Positions 1 through 6,918 of a stretch of DNA of 10,102 nucleotides are shown here, in pieces. The position numbers and the translations under genes were made by a program. Source of the DNA: JBLHRE01 sp047625765 (GTDB lineage Bacteria; Bacteroidota; Bacteroidia; Flavobacteriales; JBLHRE01); NCBI GenBank assembly GCA_047625765.1, contig JBLHRE010000059.1, positions 1-10,102 of the forward strand, read 5' to 3'. The number at the start of each line of letters is the position of its first letter. The first letter of the stretch is position 1. Under the pieces are notes generated by a model. It was given only the letters and a program-made list of their open reading frames with translations, ran no database searches and was not told where the DNA came from.

Positions 1-1
1 A

Positions 2-670
2 ATCCAATCAAAGGACTTTAATTTCCCAGGCCACACTGAATATTTAAGCCAACGTTTCGAAGGAGAAGCATTGATGTTAATGTACTCAGAAAATGTTACG
101 GTTGGTACCCTGACCGGGCACATCCCTTTAGATAAAGTGGCTTCTAATTTAGACTATGATGGACTAAAAAAGAAAATAAATAGCCTGTACCAAACCTTGC
201 AACAAGACATGCGCAAACCTAAACCTAGGATTGCAGTTTTGGGTTTAAACCCACATGCAGGAGAAAATGGTTTATTGGGCAAAGAAGATAAAGAAATAAT
301 AAAACCCGCTATTGACGAATTGTACAATGGAGGTAAAATGGTATTTGGCCCATATTCTGCCGATGGTTTCTTTGGCTCTGGAATTTATGCTAAATTTGAT
401 GCCGTAATGGCTATGTATCATGATCAAGGATTGATTCCCTTTAAAACACTATCATTTAATAGTGGTGTAAATTTCACCTCAGGTTTATCGGTGATAAGAA
501 CTTCTCCAGACCATGGTACAGGATTCGATATAGCAGGTAAAAACGAGGCAAATCCTCAATCCTTTAGAGAAGCTGTTTACTTTGCTTGCAATGTATTTAC
601 TTGCAGAAACGAATACTCAGAACTTACTGCAGATGTTTTGCAAATTAAAAAACAAGACAAAAGGCGTTAA
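2..670 (+). CDS. pdxA: 4-hydroxythreonine-4-phosphate dehydrogenase PdxA (5' end outside window)
   Basis: PdxA oxidises 4-phosphohydroxy-L-threonine with NAD; the product decarboxylates and is used with deoxyxylulose 5-phosphate to build pyridoxine 5'-phosphate (vitamin B6) in the cytoplasm. The frame is open from position 2, so the gene enters from the left and the visible part is 222 residues; the family is usually about 330-360, so roughly the first third is missing. The fragment opens with a PGHTEYL segment. The three expected metal-binding histidines are present: TGHIPL (fragment residue 40), NPHAGENG (85) and MYHDQG (140). RTSPDHGTGFDIAGK, typical of the C-terminal half, is intact at about 166-180. 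An internal ATG at position 71 is not the true start, because conserved sequence lies before it. The sigma factor gene starts 12 bases after the stop, so the two may share a transcript. Identification is firm. Confidence 0.95.
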   Translation: MQSKDFNFPGHTEYLSQRFEGEALMLMYSENVTVGTLTGHIPLDKVASNLDYDGLKKKINSLYQTLQQDMRKPKPRIAVLGLNPHAGENGLLGKEDKEIIKPAIDELYNGGKMVFGPYSADGFFGSGIYAKFDAVMAMYHDQGLIPFKTLSFNSGVNFTSGLSVIRTSPDHGTGFDIAGKNEANPQSFREAVYFACNVFTCRNEYSELTADVLQIKKQDKRR

Positions 671-682
671 ATAAAACACACA

Positions 683-1231
683 TTGACAACAAAGCTAAAA
701 TTACAAGAAGAGGAACTAGTTAGGTTTTTGCAAGAGCGAAACACTGCTGGCTTCGACTATCTTTATGAAAACTACGCAGGTGCATTATATGCCATCATTT
801 ACAAGGTCGTTAATGATCAAGACACTACAAATGACTTACTGCAAGAGGTTTTTGTGAAGATTTGGAATGGCGTACAATCTTACAACCCTAGCAAAGGGAG
901 ATTATATACTTGGATGTTGAATGTTGCAAGAAATAGAGCTATTGACTTTCTTCGCTCGAAAGCTCACAATAAGTCTAGGCAAACCAACTCTATAGATGAC
1001 AACGTATATGCCGTTAACCAATCCAACCAAACAAGCTTTAATACCGACATAATAGGTGTTAGAGAGTTTGTCGATAAACTCAAAGATAAACACCGGGACA
1101 TTATCGAATTGATATACTTTAAGGGGTATACACAAGAAGAAACGGCTGAAGAATTGGGCATCCCACTAGGAACTGTAAAAACCAGGTCGAGGGCTGCGAT
1201 TAAGGAACTTAGAGAATCATTAAAGGATTGA
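683..1231 (+). CDS. ECF-type RNA polymerase sigma factor (sigma-70 family, SigK-like)
   Basis: This is a 182-residue alternative sigma factor that would direct RNA polymerase to a dedicated promoter set. Sigma region 2 spans about residues 24-93, with DLLQEVFVKIW and YTWMLNVARNRAIDFLRSK for core binding and -10 recognition. A polar linker covers about 94-126. Region 4 spans about 127-176 and carries the helix-turn-helix GYTQEETAEELGIPLGTVKTR for -35 recognition. There is no region 1 or 3, as expected for the ECF group. The start is TTG at 683; the next in-frame methionine is residue 78, inside region 2, so no ATG start is available. The stop overlaps the TTG start of the anti-sigma gene (TTGA), implying translational coupling. 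Its partner's RskA-type domain suggests a SigK/RskA-like pair. The inducing signal and regulon cannot be read from the sequence. Confidence 0.93.
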   Translation: MTTKLKLQEEELVRFLQERNTAGFDYLYENYAGALYAIIYKVVNDQDTTNDLLQEVFVKIWNGVQSYNPSKGRLYTWMLNVARNRAIDFLRSKAHNKSRQTNSIDDNVYAVNQSNQTSFNTDIIGVREFVDKLKDKHRDIIELIYFKGYTQEETAEELGIPLGTVKTRSRAAIKELRESLKD

Positions 1232-2046
1232 GAACACAACATAACATATCAGAAGAGCATTTAATTGATTATGTTTTTGGCTTATGTAACCAAGAGGAAA
1301 CTTTGGCTATAGAACAAGAATTAGTTAAAAATGCGGGCTTACAAGAAGAAGTAGATAAGATCTATGCTTTATTAGCCAACTACGCTGAAGATTCTTGTCC
1401 AGAACTTCCAAGTCATTTAAAAGAACTAACTCGAAGTCAGCTAAAATTCAATACAGAATCTTCTTCCAATGATTCGCCAAAAACTAGCGTTAAAATATTA
1501 GATTCTAACGTGAAAGAAGGTAATAATTGGAAATGGTATGCTGTTGCGGCCTCTGTGGCCTTAATATTGAGTTTAACCTACAATATCATGTTAGGTGACG
1601 AACTAAATAATGCTAAGCAGACCATTGCAGGGTTGGAACAAAATGCAACAGAGATGGCGCAACAAGGAGAAATTCTTAGAACCAATTACAAGCAAATTGC
1701 AACCACCCTTACTTTCGTTAGACACGAAAAAACAAAAATGGTTAGAATGACGGGAACCGATTATATGCCAAATGCTATGGTCACTGTAATTTGGAACCAA
1801 GAAACAAAGGAGGTTATTTTAGATTTAAACCATATGGAAGAACCTCCTAAAGATCATCAACATCAACTTTGGGCATTGGTAGATGGCCAACCTATTGATT
1901 TGGGCGTATTTGATCTTTCGGATGCTGGTGAAATGGTGAAAATGAAATCTATTGGTAAAGCTGATTCATTTGCTGTAACAATAGAAGTTACTGGAGGAAG
2001 CACAAGCCCAACTCTAGAACGCCTTTGTGTACTAGGAAATATATAA
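1228..2046 (+). CDS. RskA-type transmembrane anti-sigma factor
   Basis: The 272-residue product probably holds the upstream sigma factor inactive at the inner membrane. Residues 1-70 form an acidic, helical, cytoplasmic sigma-binding region (HLIDYVFGLCNQEE); it lacks the HxxxCxxC zinc motif of ZAS anti-sigma factors, having only Cys20 and Cys57. A single membrane helix spans about 101-122, with tryptophans at its start. Residues 123-156 look like a coiled coil, and about 170-272 match the RskA C-terminal domain (DHQHQLWALVDGQPIDLGVF, then FAVTIEVTGGSTSPT), placed in the periplasm. In SigK/RskA systems the anti-sigma factor is removed by regulated proteolysis; that this happens here is inference. 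The TTG start at 1228 overlaps the sigma stop, and the first internal Met is residue 121, so no ATG alternative exists. An 86-base gap separates it from yceD. Confidence 0.9.
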   Translation: MRTQHNISEEHLIDYVFGLCNQEETLAIEQELVKNAGLQEEVDKIYALLANYAEDSCPELPSHLKELTRSQLKFNTESSSNDSPKTSVKILDSNVKEGNNWKWYAVAASVALILSLTYNIMLGDELNNAKQTIAGLEQNATEMAQQGEILRTNYKQIATTLTFVRHEKTKMVRMTGTDYMPNAMVTVIWNQETKEVILDLNHMEEPPKDHQHQLWALVDGQPIDLGVFDLSDAGEMVKMKSIGKADSFAVTIEVTGGSTSPTLERLCVLGNI

Positions 2047-2102
2047 TTTCTTAGTGATTGTTTAAAAAGCTGTTGATAATCTTTTCTTTTCCAAAGAATT
2101 TA

Positions 2103-2110
2103 TATCTTTG
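2103..2110 (+). promoter_or_regulatory. Candidate Bacteroidota -7 promoter element for yceD-rpmF
   Basis: TATCTTTG fits the Bacteroidota primary-sigma -7 consensus TAnnTTTG exactly and lies 22 bases before the yceD ATG, which would give a short leader. The -33 side is weak: the nearest TTG (2073-2075) is 27 bases upstream, longer than the usual 17-23. The position, after the anti-sigma gene and before a conserved operon, supports it as the operon promoter. Confidence 0.55.
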
Positions 2111-2132
2111 CACGCTCAAAAAGTTTTAGCCT

Positions 2133-2633
2133 ATGCATGTGCTAAAGGAGTACAATGTTGTGTTTTCAGGTTTATCGTTAGGGGAACACAGTTATGATTA
2201 CAAAATAAACCGCTCGCTCTTTGATTACTTTGAGTACAGTGATTTTGAAGATATTCATATCAATGTACACGTAGTATTGGAAAAACAAGATGCGCTGATA
2301 ATGATCCATTTCGAAATAAATGGAGATGTTGATGTGAATTGCGACAGATGTGGCGATGATTTAACCAAATCATTAAAAACAGAAAACACTTTGGTGTTGA
2401 AGTTTTCTGACCACATTGTTGACGAAGGAGATGATTTGATAACCTTGCCGAATACGGCATATGAAATCAATCTGGCCCAATATATTTACGAGTACACTGC
2501 ATTAGCAATCCCAGCCAGGAGAGTTCATGAAGAAGATTGTATGTCCGAATTATCGTCAGATGTAGTTGAAGAAGAAGCAGAAAATATAGATCCAAGGTGG
2601 AATGCTTTGGAACAATTGAAAAAGAATCGTTAA
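2133..2633 (+). CDS. YceD/DUF177 family protein (linked to 23S rRNA accumulation)
   Basis: This 166-residue cytoplasmic protein belongs to the DUF177/YceD family, whose members lie next to rpmF in very many bacteria; in plants and E. coli the family has been tied to accumulation of 23S rRNA, but the molecular activity is not settled. The family core is visible: a CDRC pair at Cys70 and Cys73 in VNCDRCGDDL, the EINLAQYIYEYTALAIPARRVHEEDC stretch at about 111-136, and the C-terminal DPRWNALEQLKKNR. The C-terminal half keeps only one cysteine (Cys136), so a four-cysteine metal site is not evident. The ATG at 2133 follows a candidate -7 promoter element and no Shine-Dalgarno is seen. The rpmF gene begins 18 bases after the stop, so the two are surely co-transcribed. 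Confidence 0.9.
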   Translation: MHVLKEYNVVFSGLSLGEHSYDYKINRSLFDYFEYSDFEDIHINVHVVLEKQDALIMIHFEINGDVDVNCDRCGDDLTKSLKTENTLVLKFSDHIVDEGDDLITLPNTAYEINLAQYIYEYTALAIPARRVHEEDCMSELSSDVVEEEAENIDPRWNALEQLKKNR

Positions 2634-2651
2634 CAATAAAATAAGTGTATA

Positions 2652-2846
2652 ATGGCACATCCTAAGAGAAAACAGTCCACGACACGTAGAGATAAAAGAA
2701 GAACTCACTATAAAGCTGTTGCGCCAACTTTGGCTACCGACCCAACAACTGGTGAAACACACCTTTTCCACAGAGCTCACTGGCACGAAGGAAAATTGTA
2801 CTACAGAGGTAAGGTTGTTGTTGACAAGACTGAAGCTGTAGCGTAA
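2652..2846 (+). CDS. rpmF: 50S ribosomal protein L32
   Basis: L32 is a small protein of the large ribosomal subunit. The 64-residue product begins MAHPKRKQSTTRRDKRRTH, the usual basic N-terminal tail that threads into rRNA, followed by THYKAVAPTLATDPTTGE and HRAHWHEGKLYYRGKVV. It has no cysteine at all, so it is the zinc-independent form; related flavobacterial proteins, as I recall them, keep one cysteine where this has Asp (ATDPTTGE). The ATG at 2652 is unambiguous and the length is normal. The gene directly follows yceD, the near-universal arrangement. A 129-base gap containing a strong hairpin separates it from plsX. Confidence 0.97.
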   Translation: MAHPKRKQSTTRRDKRRTHYKAVAPTLATDPTTGETHLFHRAHWHEGKLYYRGKVVVDKTEAVA

Positions 2847-2855
2847 GTTGTTTTG

Positions 2856-2911
2856 TAAGTCGCTTAATACGAGTGTTTTATAAATCGACTTCAAAATAGC
2901 AATACGACTTA
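2856..2911 (+). other. Possible alternative RNA pairings in the rpmF 3' region
   Basis: TAAGTCG (2856-2862) can pair with CGACTT at 2886-2891 (six base pairs) or with CGACTTA at 2905-2911 (seven base pairs), so the two stems exclude each other. AATACGA also occurs twice, at 2867-2872 with its preceding A and at 2901-2907. The elements are short and could be chance; they matter mainly because they lie just ahead of the strong hairpin before plsX. Confidence 0.2.
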
Positions 2912-2929
2912 GCGTTTCTATAAGATTTT

Positions 2930-2975
2930 TGTAGATTTAGGCCTTCATTTTGGAGCCTAAATCTACATTTTTTTT
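2930..2975 (+). terminator. Terminator-like hairpin directly before plsX (possible attenuator)
   Basis: A perfect 13-base-pair stem (2930-2942 with 2955-2967, arms TGTAGATTTAGGC and its complement) encloses a 12-base loop and is followed by eight T residues at 2968-2975. This is the form of an intrinsic terminator for transcripts leaving rpmF. The T run ends exactly where the annotated plsX ATG begins, so the hairpin is also the immediate leader of plsX. It may end the yceD-rpmF transcript completely, or partly as an attenuator. Confidence 0.8.
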
Positions 2976-3929
2976 ATGGCTAACATGACCATAGGCATTG
3001 ACATAAGTGGTGGCGATAACGCCCCATCAGCAATATTATCTGGAGCGTTATTGGCAATTGCCGAACTTCCAGAGGATACTTCCATTTCCCTTATAGGGAA
3101 CGAGGCGGAAATTCTTCCGTTTATCGAAAATCAATCAGCGCAATACAAATCACGTTTTAAGGTCGTTCATGCACCTTCGGCAATTGGTATGGGTGAACAC
3201 CCTACCAAAGCATTCGCGTCTAAGCAAGATTCTAGTATAGCAATTGGATTCAATCTTTTGGCAGAAGGCCAAATAGATGCATTTGCAAGTGCCGGAAACT
3301 CTGGAGCAATGCTCGTTGGAGCGCATTACACTATTAAAATGATTGTTGGGGTCATACGCCCTTGTATTGCCTCAGTTTTACCAAAAGAGGACGGCAGTGT
3401 TGGAATAATATTGGATGTTGGTATTAATGCCGACTGTAAACCAGAAACCCTTCAGCAGTTTGCTGTTATGGGTGCCTTGTATGCCGAAATGGTATGTGGT
3501 ATTTCAAATCCTAAAGTTGGCTTATTAAATATTGGAGAAGAGGAAGGAAAAGGTAATGTTTTAGCACAAAGCACTTACCCTCTACTAAAGGCTTCTCCCG
3601 AATTTAATTTTATTGGGAACATCGAAGGAAGAGATCTATTTAACCAAAAAGCAGACGTAATTGTTTGTGATGGTTTTACAGGTAATGTTGTTCTAAAAGA
3701 AGCTGAATCATTTTATAGAATGATTAAAAAGCGCGGCATCAGCGATCCTTATTTTGATAGATTTAATTACGAAAATTATGGTGGCACACCAATTATTGGT
3801 GTTAATGGCTCTGTAGTTATTGGCCATGGTATCTCCAACGATATTGCAATCAAAAATATGTTGTTACATTCGCATGAAGTAGCAAAATCAAATTTGGCAG
3901 AAAAAGTCAAAAAAGCTTTCCAAGTATGA
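2976..3929 (+). CDS. plsX: Phosphate acyltransferase PlsX
   Basis: PlsX converts acyl-ACP and inorganic phosphate to acyl-phosphate, the donor used by PlsY to acylate glycerol 3-phosphate, and so links fatty acid synthesis to phospholipid synthesis at the inner face of the membrane. The 317-residue protein shows the family landmarks: IGIDISGGDNAP near the N-terminus, IGMGEHPTKAFASKQDSSI (about 70-88), FASAGNSGAMLVGA, GLLNIGEEEGKG, FIGNIEGRDLF and DVIVCDGFTGNVVLK. Two ATG codons are possible: 2976 (MANMTIG) and 2985 (MTIG). The first touches the T run of the preceding hairpin; the second gives a few more bases of leader and the more typical short N-terminus. The end overlaps fabH by four bases (ATGA), indicating coupled translation of the two lipid genes. 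Confidence 0.96.
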   Translation: MANMTIGIDISGGDNAPSAILSGALLAIAELPEDTSISLIGNEAEILPFIENQSAQYKSRFKVVHAPSAIGMGEHPTKAFASKQDSSIAIGFNLLAEGQIDAFASAGNSGAMLVGAHYTIKMIVGVIRPCIASVLPKEDGSVGIILDVGINADCKPETLQQFAVMGALYAEMVCGISNPKVGLLNIGEEEGKGNVLAQSTYPLLKASPEFNFIGNIEGRDLFNQKADVIVCDGFTGNVVLKEAESFYRMIKKRGISDPYFDRFNYENYGGTPIIGVNGSVVIGHGISNDIAIKNMLLHSHEVAKSNLAEKVKKAFQV

Positions 3930-4927
3930 CAAAAATAAGAGCAGCGATTACAGGTGTTAATGGATGGGTTCCAGACTATGTATTAACCAACGAGGAATTA
4001 TCTACGATGGTAGATACAAATAACGAATGGATTCTATCTCGTACAGGTATTAAAGAAAGGCGTATCCTTAAAGGAGAAGGTCTTGGCACCTCTGATATGG
4101 GTGTAGGAGCGGCAAAGGGCTTATTAGAGAAGAAAGGCATAAAGCCAGAAGAAATTGAACTTATCATTTGCGCTACGGCTACACCTGATATGATCTTTCC
4201 TTCTACCGCTTGCGTAATTGCTGATAAACTAGGAGCTACAAACGCATTTGCTTTTGATATTATGGCTGCATGTTCTGGATTCTTATATTCTGTAACAACT
4301 GCTGCTAAATACATCGAGTCTGGTCAATATTCTAAGATATTGGTTATTGGTGCAGATAAAATGTCGTCAATTATAGACTACACCGATCGTGCTACATGCG
4401 TAATTTTTGGTGATGGTGCCGGTGCTGTTCTTTTAGAGCCTACTACAGAAGATGTTGGAATTGTAGATTCTATATTAAAAAGTAATGGTGAAGGAAGACA
4501 TTTCCTACACATGAAAGCAGGTGGATCGGTAAAACCTTCTACTGCCGAAACAGTTGCTGCAAAAGAACATTTTATACATCAAGATGGCCAAACGGTATTT
4601 AAATTTGCCGTTACGAACATGGCAGATGTTTCTGGCGAAATAATGGAACGTAATAACCTAACTGCAGACGATGTATCTTGGTTGGTTCCGCACCAAGCAA
4701 ACAAGCGAATTATAGACGCTACTGCAAAAAGAATGGGTGTGGGTCCAGAAAAAGTAATGCTTAATATCGAGCGCTACGGAAACACAACCAATGGTACCAT
4801 TCCACTTTGTTTATGGGAATGGGAAGACAAAATGAATAAAGGAGATAATATCATTTTAGCTGCATTTGGCGGAGGCTTTACATGGGGTTCAGTTTATCTG
4901 AAATGGGCATACGATACTAATAAGTAA
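3926..4927 (+). CDS. fabH: Beta-ketoacyl-ACP synthase III (FabH)
   Basis: FabH condenses an acyl-CoA primer, usually acetyl-CoA or a branched short-chain CoA, with malonyl-ACP to begin type II fatty acid synthesis. The 333-residue product has the full Cys-His-Asn catalytic set: Cys116 in DIMAACSGFLY, His256 in VPHQANKRI and Asn286 in YGNTTNGTIPL. The N-terminal NNEWILSRTGIKERRI segment and the C-terminal AAFGGGFTWGSVYLKW are typical. Length is normal. Its ATG overlaps the plsX stop, and accB follows after 21 bases, so it is fed malonyl groups by enzymes made from the same neighbourhood. No fabD or acpP is seen nearby. Primer preference (straight or branched) cannot be judged safely from sequence alone. 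Confidence 0.97.
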   Translation: MTKIRAAITGVNGWVPDYVLTNEELSTMVDTNNEWILSRTGIKERRILKGEGLGTSDMGVGAAKGLLEKKGIKPEEIELIICATATPDMIFPSTACVIADKLGATNAFAFDIMAACSGFLYSVTTAAKYIESGQYSKILVIGADKMSSIIDYTDRATCVIFGDGAGAVLLEPTTEDVGIVDSILKSNGEGRHFLHMKAGGSVKPSTAETVAAKEHFIHQDGQTVFKFAVTNMADVSGEIMERNNLTADDVSWLVPHQANKRIIDATAKRMGVGPEKVMLNIERYGNTTNGTIPLCLWEWEDKMNKGDNIILAAFGGGFTWGSVYLKWAYDTNK

Positions 4928-4948
4928 GAAACTTAAACACCACATCAA

Positions 4949-5416
4949 ATGGAATTAAAAGAGATTCAAGACCTCATTAAATTTGTGGCAAAATCAGGGG
5001 CTAACGAAGTAGACCTTGAAATGGATGGTATAAAAATTTCCATCAAAACAGGAGCACCAAAAGGAGCTAGATCTGAAGAAACTGTGATTGTACAGCAAGT
5101 GCCAATGGCAGCAGTGGCAGCTCCAGCAGCAGCTACACCTGCAGCTCCAGCAGCTCCAGTTTCGGACGACTCTAAATACATAACCATTAAGTCTCCAATG
5201 ATTGGAACTTTTTACCGCAAAGCAAGTCCAGAAAAAGACTTATTTGTAAATATTGGCGACAGTATAAGTCCTGGTTCTGTAGTTTGTGTTATCGAAGCAA
5301 TGAAATTGTTCAACGAAATCGAATCTGAAATTTCAGGGAAGATTGTTAAGGTATTGGTAGACGATTCTACTCCAGTAGAATTCGATCAGCCTTTATTTTT
5401 AGTGGATCCATCATAA
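4949..5416 (+). CDS. accB: Acetyl-CoA carboxylase biotin carboxyl carrier protein (BCCP)
   Basis: BCCP carries the biotin that shuttles carboxyl groups from biotin carboxylase (AccC) to the carboxyltransferase, giving malonyl-CoA. The 155-residue product has a short helical N-terminal region (MELKEIQDLIKFVAKSGANEVDLE), a flexible Ala/Pro linker at about 53-71, and a C-terminal biotinyl domain from about 77. The biotin-accepting residue is Lys119 in CVIEAMKLFNEIE, and SPMIGTFYRKASPE supplies the typical thumb region. The ATG at 4949 is preceded by an A-rich leader without a Shine-Dalgarno. It lies 21 bases after fabH and 66 bases before accC, with a hairpin in the second gap. Confidence 0.97.
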   Translation: MELKEIQDLIKFVAKSGANEVDLEMDGIKISIKTGAPKGARSEETVIVQQVPMAAVAAPAAATPAAPAAPVSDDSKYITIKSPMIGTFYRKASPEKDLFVNIGDSISPGSVVCVIEAMKLFNEIESEISGKIVKVLVDDSTPVEFDQPLFLVDPS

Positions 5417-5437
5417 TTATTTCTAATTGAAGAAAAT

Positions 5438-5463
5438 CGAAAAGGCCTATTGGGCCTTTTTCG
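5438..5463 (+). terminator. Terminator-like hairpin between accB and accC
   Basis: AAAAGGCC (5440-5447) pairs with GGCCTTTT (5453-5460) across a five-base loop (TATTG), and one bulged T lets the stem extend by CG/CG to 5438-5463. The A tract on one side and T tract on the other are typical of intrinsic terminators, possibly acting in both directions. Only 20 bases separate it from the accC ATG. Because accB and accC are normally co-transcribed, partial termination that keeps BCCP in excess over AccC is a reasonable inference. Confidence 0.6.
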
Positions 5464-5482
5464 TTCTTTAAACAATAGCAGG

Positions 5483-6823
5483 ATGTTTAAGAAAATATTA
5501 ATCGCCAATCGAGGGGAGATCGCTTTGCGTGTGATCCGAACTTGTAAGGAAATGGGAATCAAGACTGTAGCAGTGTATTCTACTGCAGATGCAGATAGTT
5601 TGCATGTTCGTTTTGCTGATGAAGCCGTTTGTATAGGACCTCCGTCTAGTGCAGAATCGTACTTGAAAATGTCGAATATTATTGCTGCTGCAGAAATCAC
5701 AAATGCAGATGCAATTCACCCAGGATATGGCTTTTTAGCAGAAAACTCTAAATTCTCTAAAATCTGTCAAGAACATGACATCAAATTTATTGGAGCTTCT
5801 CCAGAAATGATTGATGGTATGGGCGACAAGGCGAATGCTAAAGAAACCATGAAAAAGGCTGGTGTGCCTACCATCCCTGGATCAGAAGGCATTCTTGCAA
5901 GCTATGAGGTGACTTTAAAACTTGCCAAAGAAATTAAATTCCCAGTAATGCTTAAAGCTACTGCCGGTGGTGGTGGTAAAGGTATGCGTGCTGTTTTGAA
6001 GGAAGAGGGCTTAAAAAAGGCATGGGACGATGCTAGACAAGAAGCTAAAGCTGCTTTCGGAAATGATGCCATGTATATGGAAAAGCTTATTGTAGAGCCT
6101 AGACATATCGAAATTCAGATTGTTGGAGATAGCAATGGAAAAGCGTGTCACTTGTCAGAAAGAGACTGTTCTATTCAAAGACGTCACCAAAAGTTGACTG
6201 AAGAAGCTCCTTCTCCTTTCATGACCCCTGAATTGCGCGAGCGCATGGGCACTGCTGCTATTAAAGCTGCAGAAGCTGTAAAATATGAAGGTGCTGGTAC
6301 TGTTGAATTTTTAGTAGATAAAAACCGTGATTTCTATTTCATGGAAATGAATACTAGAATTCAAGTAGAACACCCTATTACAGAAGAAGTCGTTAATTAC
6401 GATTTGATTCGTGAACAAATTAAAGTGGCTGCAGGTATCAAAATTTCAGGAATTAATTATGAACCTCAATTGCATGCAATTGAATGCCGTATCAATGCTG
6501 AAGACGCCTATAACGACTTCCGTCCTTCTCCAGGTAAAATCACAACTTTTCATGCTCCGGGTGGGCATGGGGTTCGCATAGATACTCATGTTTATGCTGG
6601 TTACGTGATTCCTCCATTTTACGATAGTATGATTGCAAAGCTTATTACTGTGGCGCAAACTAGAGAAGAAGCAATTGCGAAAATGAAAAGAGCATTGGAC
6701 GAGTTTGTTATCGAAGGTGTACAAACAACCATTCCTTTCCACAGAGCTTTGATGGATCACCCAGATTATATCTCTGGTAACTATACCACCAAGTTTATGG
6801 AAGACTTCGTTATGAAGAAGTAA
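5483..6823 (+). CDS. accC: Acetyl-CoA carboxylase biotin carboxylase subunit
   Basis: AccC carboxylates the biotin of BCCP using ATP and bicarbonate, the first half-reaction of acetyl-CoA carboxylase. From the ATG at 5483 (MFKKILIANRGEIALRV) the protein is 446 residues, normal for the family. The frame is open further upstream to a TTG at 5450, but those 11 extra codons lie inside the hairpin and before the conserved start, so 5483 is chosen. Visible landmarks are HPGYGFLAEN (79-88), the ATP-grasp glycine loop GGGGKGMR (162-169), ERDCSIQRRHQK (about 226-237), and FMEMNTRIQVEHPITE (286-301), in which Glu288, Arg292 and Gln294 match the numbering of catalytic residues in the E. coli enzyme. The sequence ends just before the ATP-grasp enzyme's usual C-terminus, with no fused carrier domain. 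A strong terminator follows. Confidence 0.97.
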   Translation: MFKKILIANRGEIALRVIRTCKEMGIKTVAVYSTADADSLHVRFADEAVCIGPPSSAESYLKMSNIIAAAEITNADAIHPGYGFLAENSKFSKICQEHDIKFIGASPEMIDGMGDKANAKETMKKAGVPTIPGSEGILASYEVTLKLAKEIKFPVMLKATAGGGGKGMRAVLKEEGLKKAWDDARQEAKAAFGNDAMYMEKLIVEPRHIEIQIVGDSNGKACHLSERDCSIQRRHQKLTEEAPSPFMTPELRERMGTAAIKAAEAVKYEGAGTVEFLVDKNRDFYFMEMNTRIQVEHPITEEVVNYDLIREQIKVAAGIKISGINYEPQLHAIECRINAEDAYNDFRPSPGKITTFHAPGGHGVRIDTHVYAGYVIPPFYDSMIAKLITVAQTREEAIAKMKRALDEFVIEGVQTTIPFHRALMDHPDYISGNYTTKFMEDFVMKK

Positions 6824-6837
6824 TCTGATTGTAAATT

Positions 6838-6878
6838 AAAAATGCCTCCCTTGGACCAACCGAAGGAGGCATTTTTTT
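6838..6878. terminator. Bidirectional intrinsic terminator between convergent genes
   Basis: AAAAATGCCTCC (6838-6849) pairs with GGAGGCATTTTT (6865-6876), extending by CTT/AAG around a bulged C. Seven T residues follow on the + strand and an A run precedes, which becomes a T run on the - strand. It therefore suits both accC (ending 6823, +) and the phosphoesterase gene (ending 6919, -). Confidence 0.9.
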
Positions 6879-6918
6879 GCCCGATACTTTTCTGAAAAAC
6901 CTCTGGCTTAACTTGACT

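Noticed and set aside
964..1242. Antisense frames opposite the sigma factor gene
   Set aside because: They have no recognisable domains and lie wholly over a well-supported gene.
2073..2075. TTG as a -33 element for the yceD promoter
   Set aside because: It is 27 bases from the TATCTTTG element, beyond the usual spacing, so only the -7 element is called.
4966..5187. Ala/Gly-rich antisense frame opposite accB
   Set aside because: It is the reverse complement of the repetitive Ala/Pro linker of BCCP; the sense gene is certain.
5450..5482. Upstream TTG start extending AccC by 11 residues
   Set aside because: The extension lies in the hairpin and precedes the conserved MFKKILIANRGEIA start; 446 residues from 5483 matches the family length.
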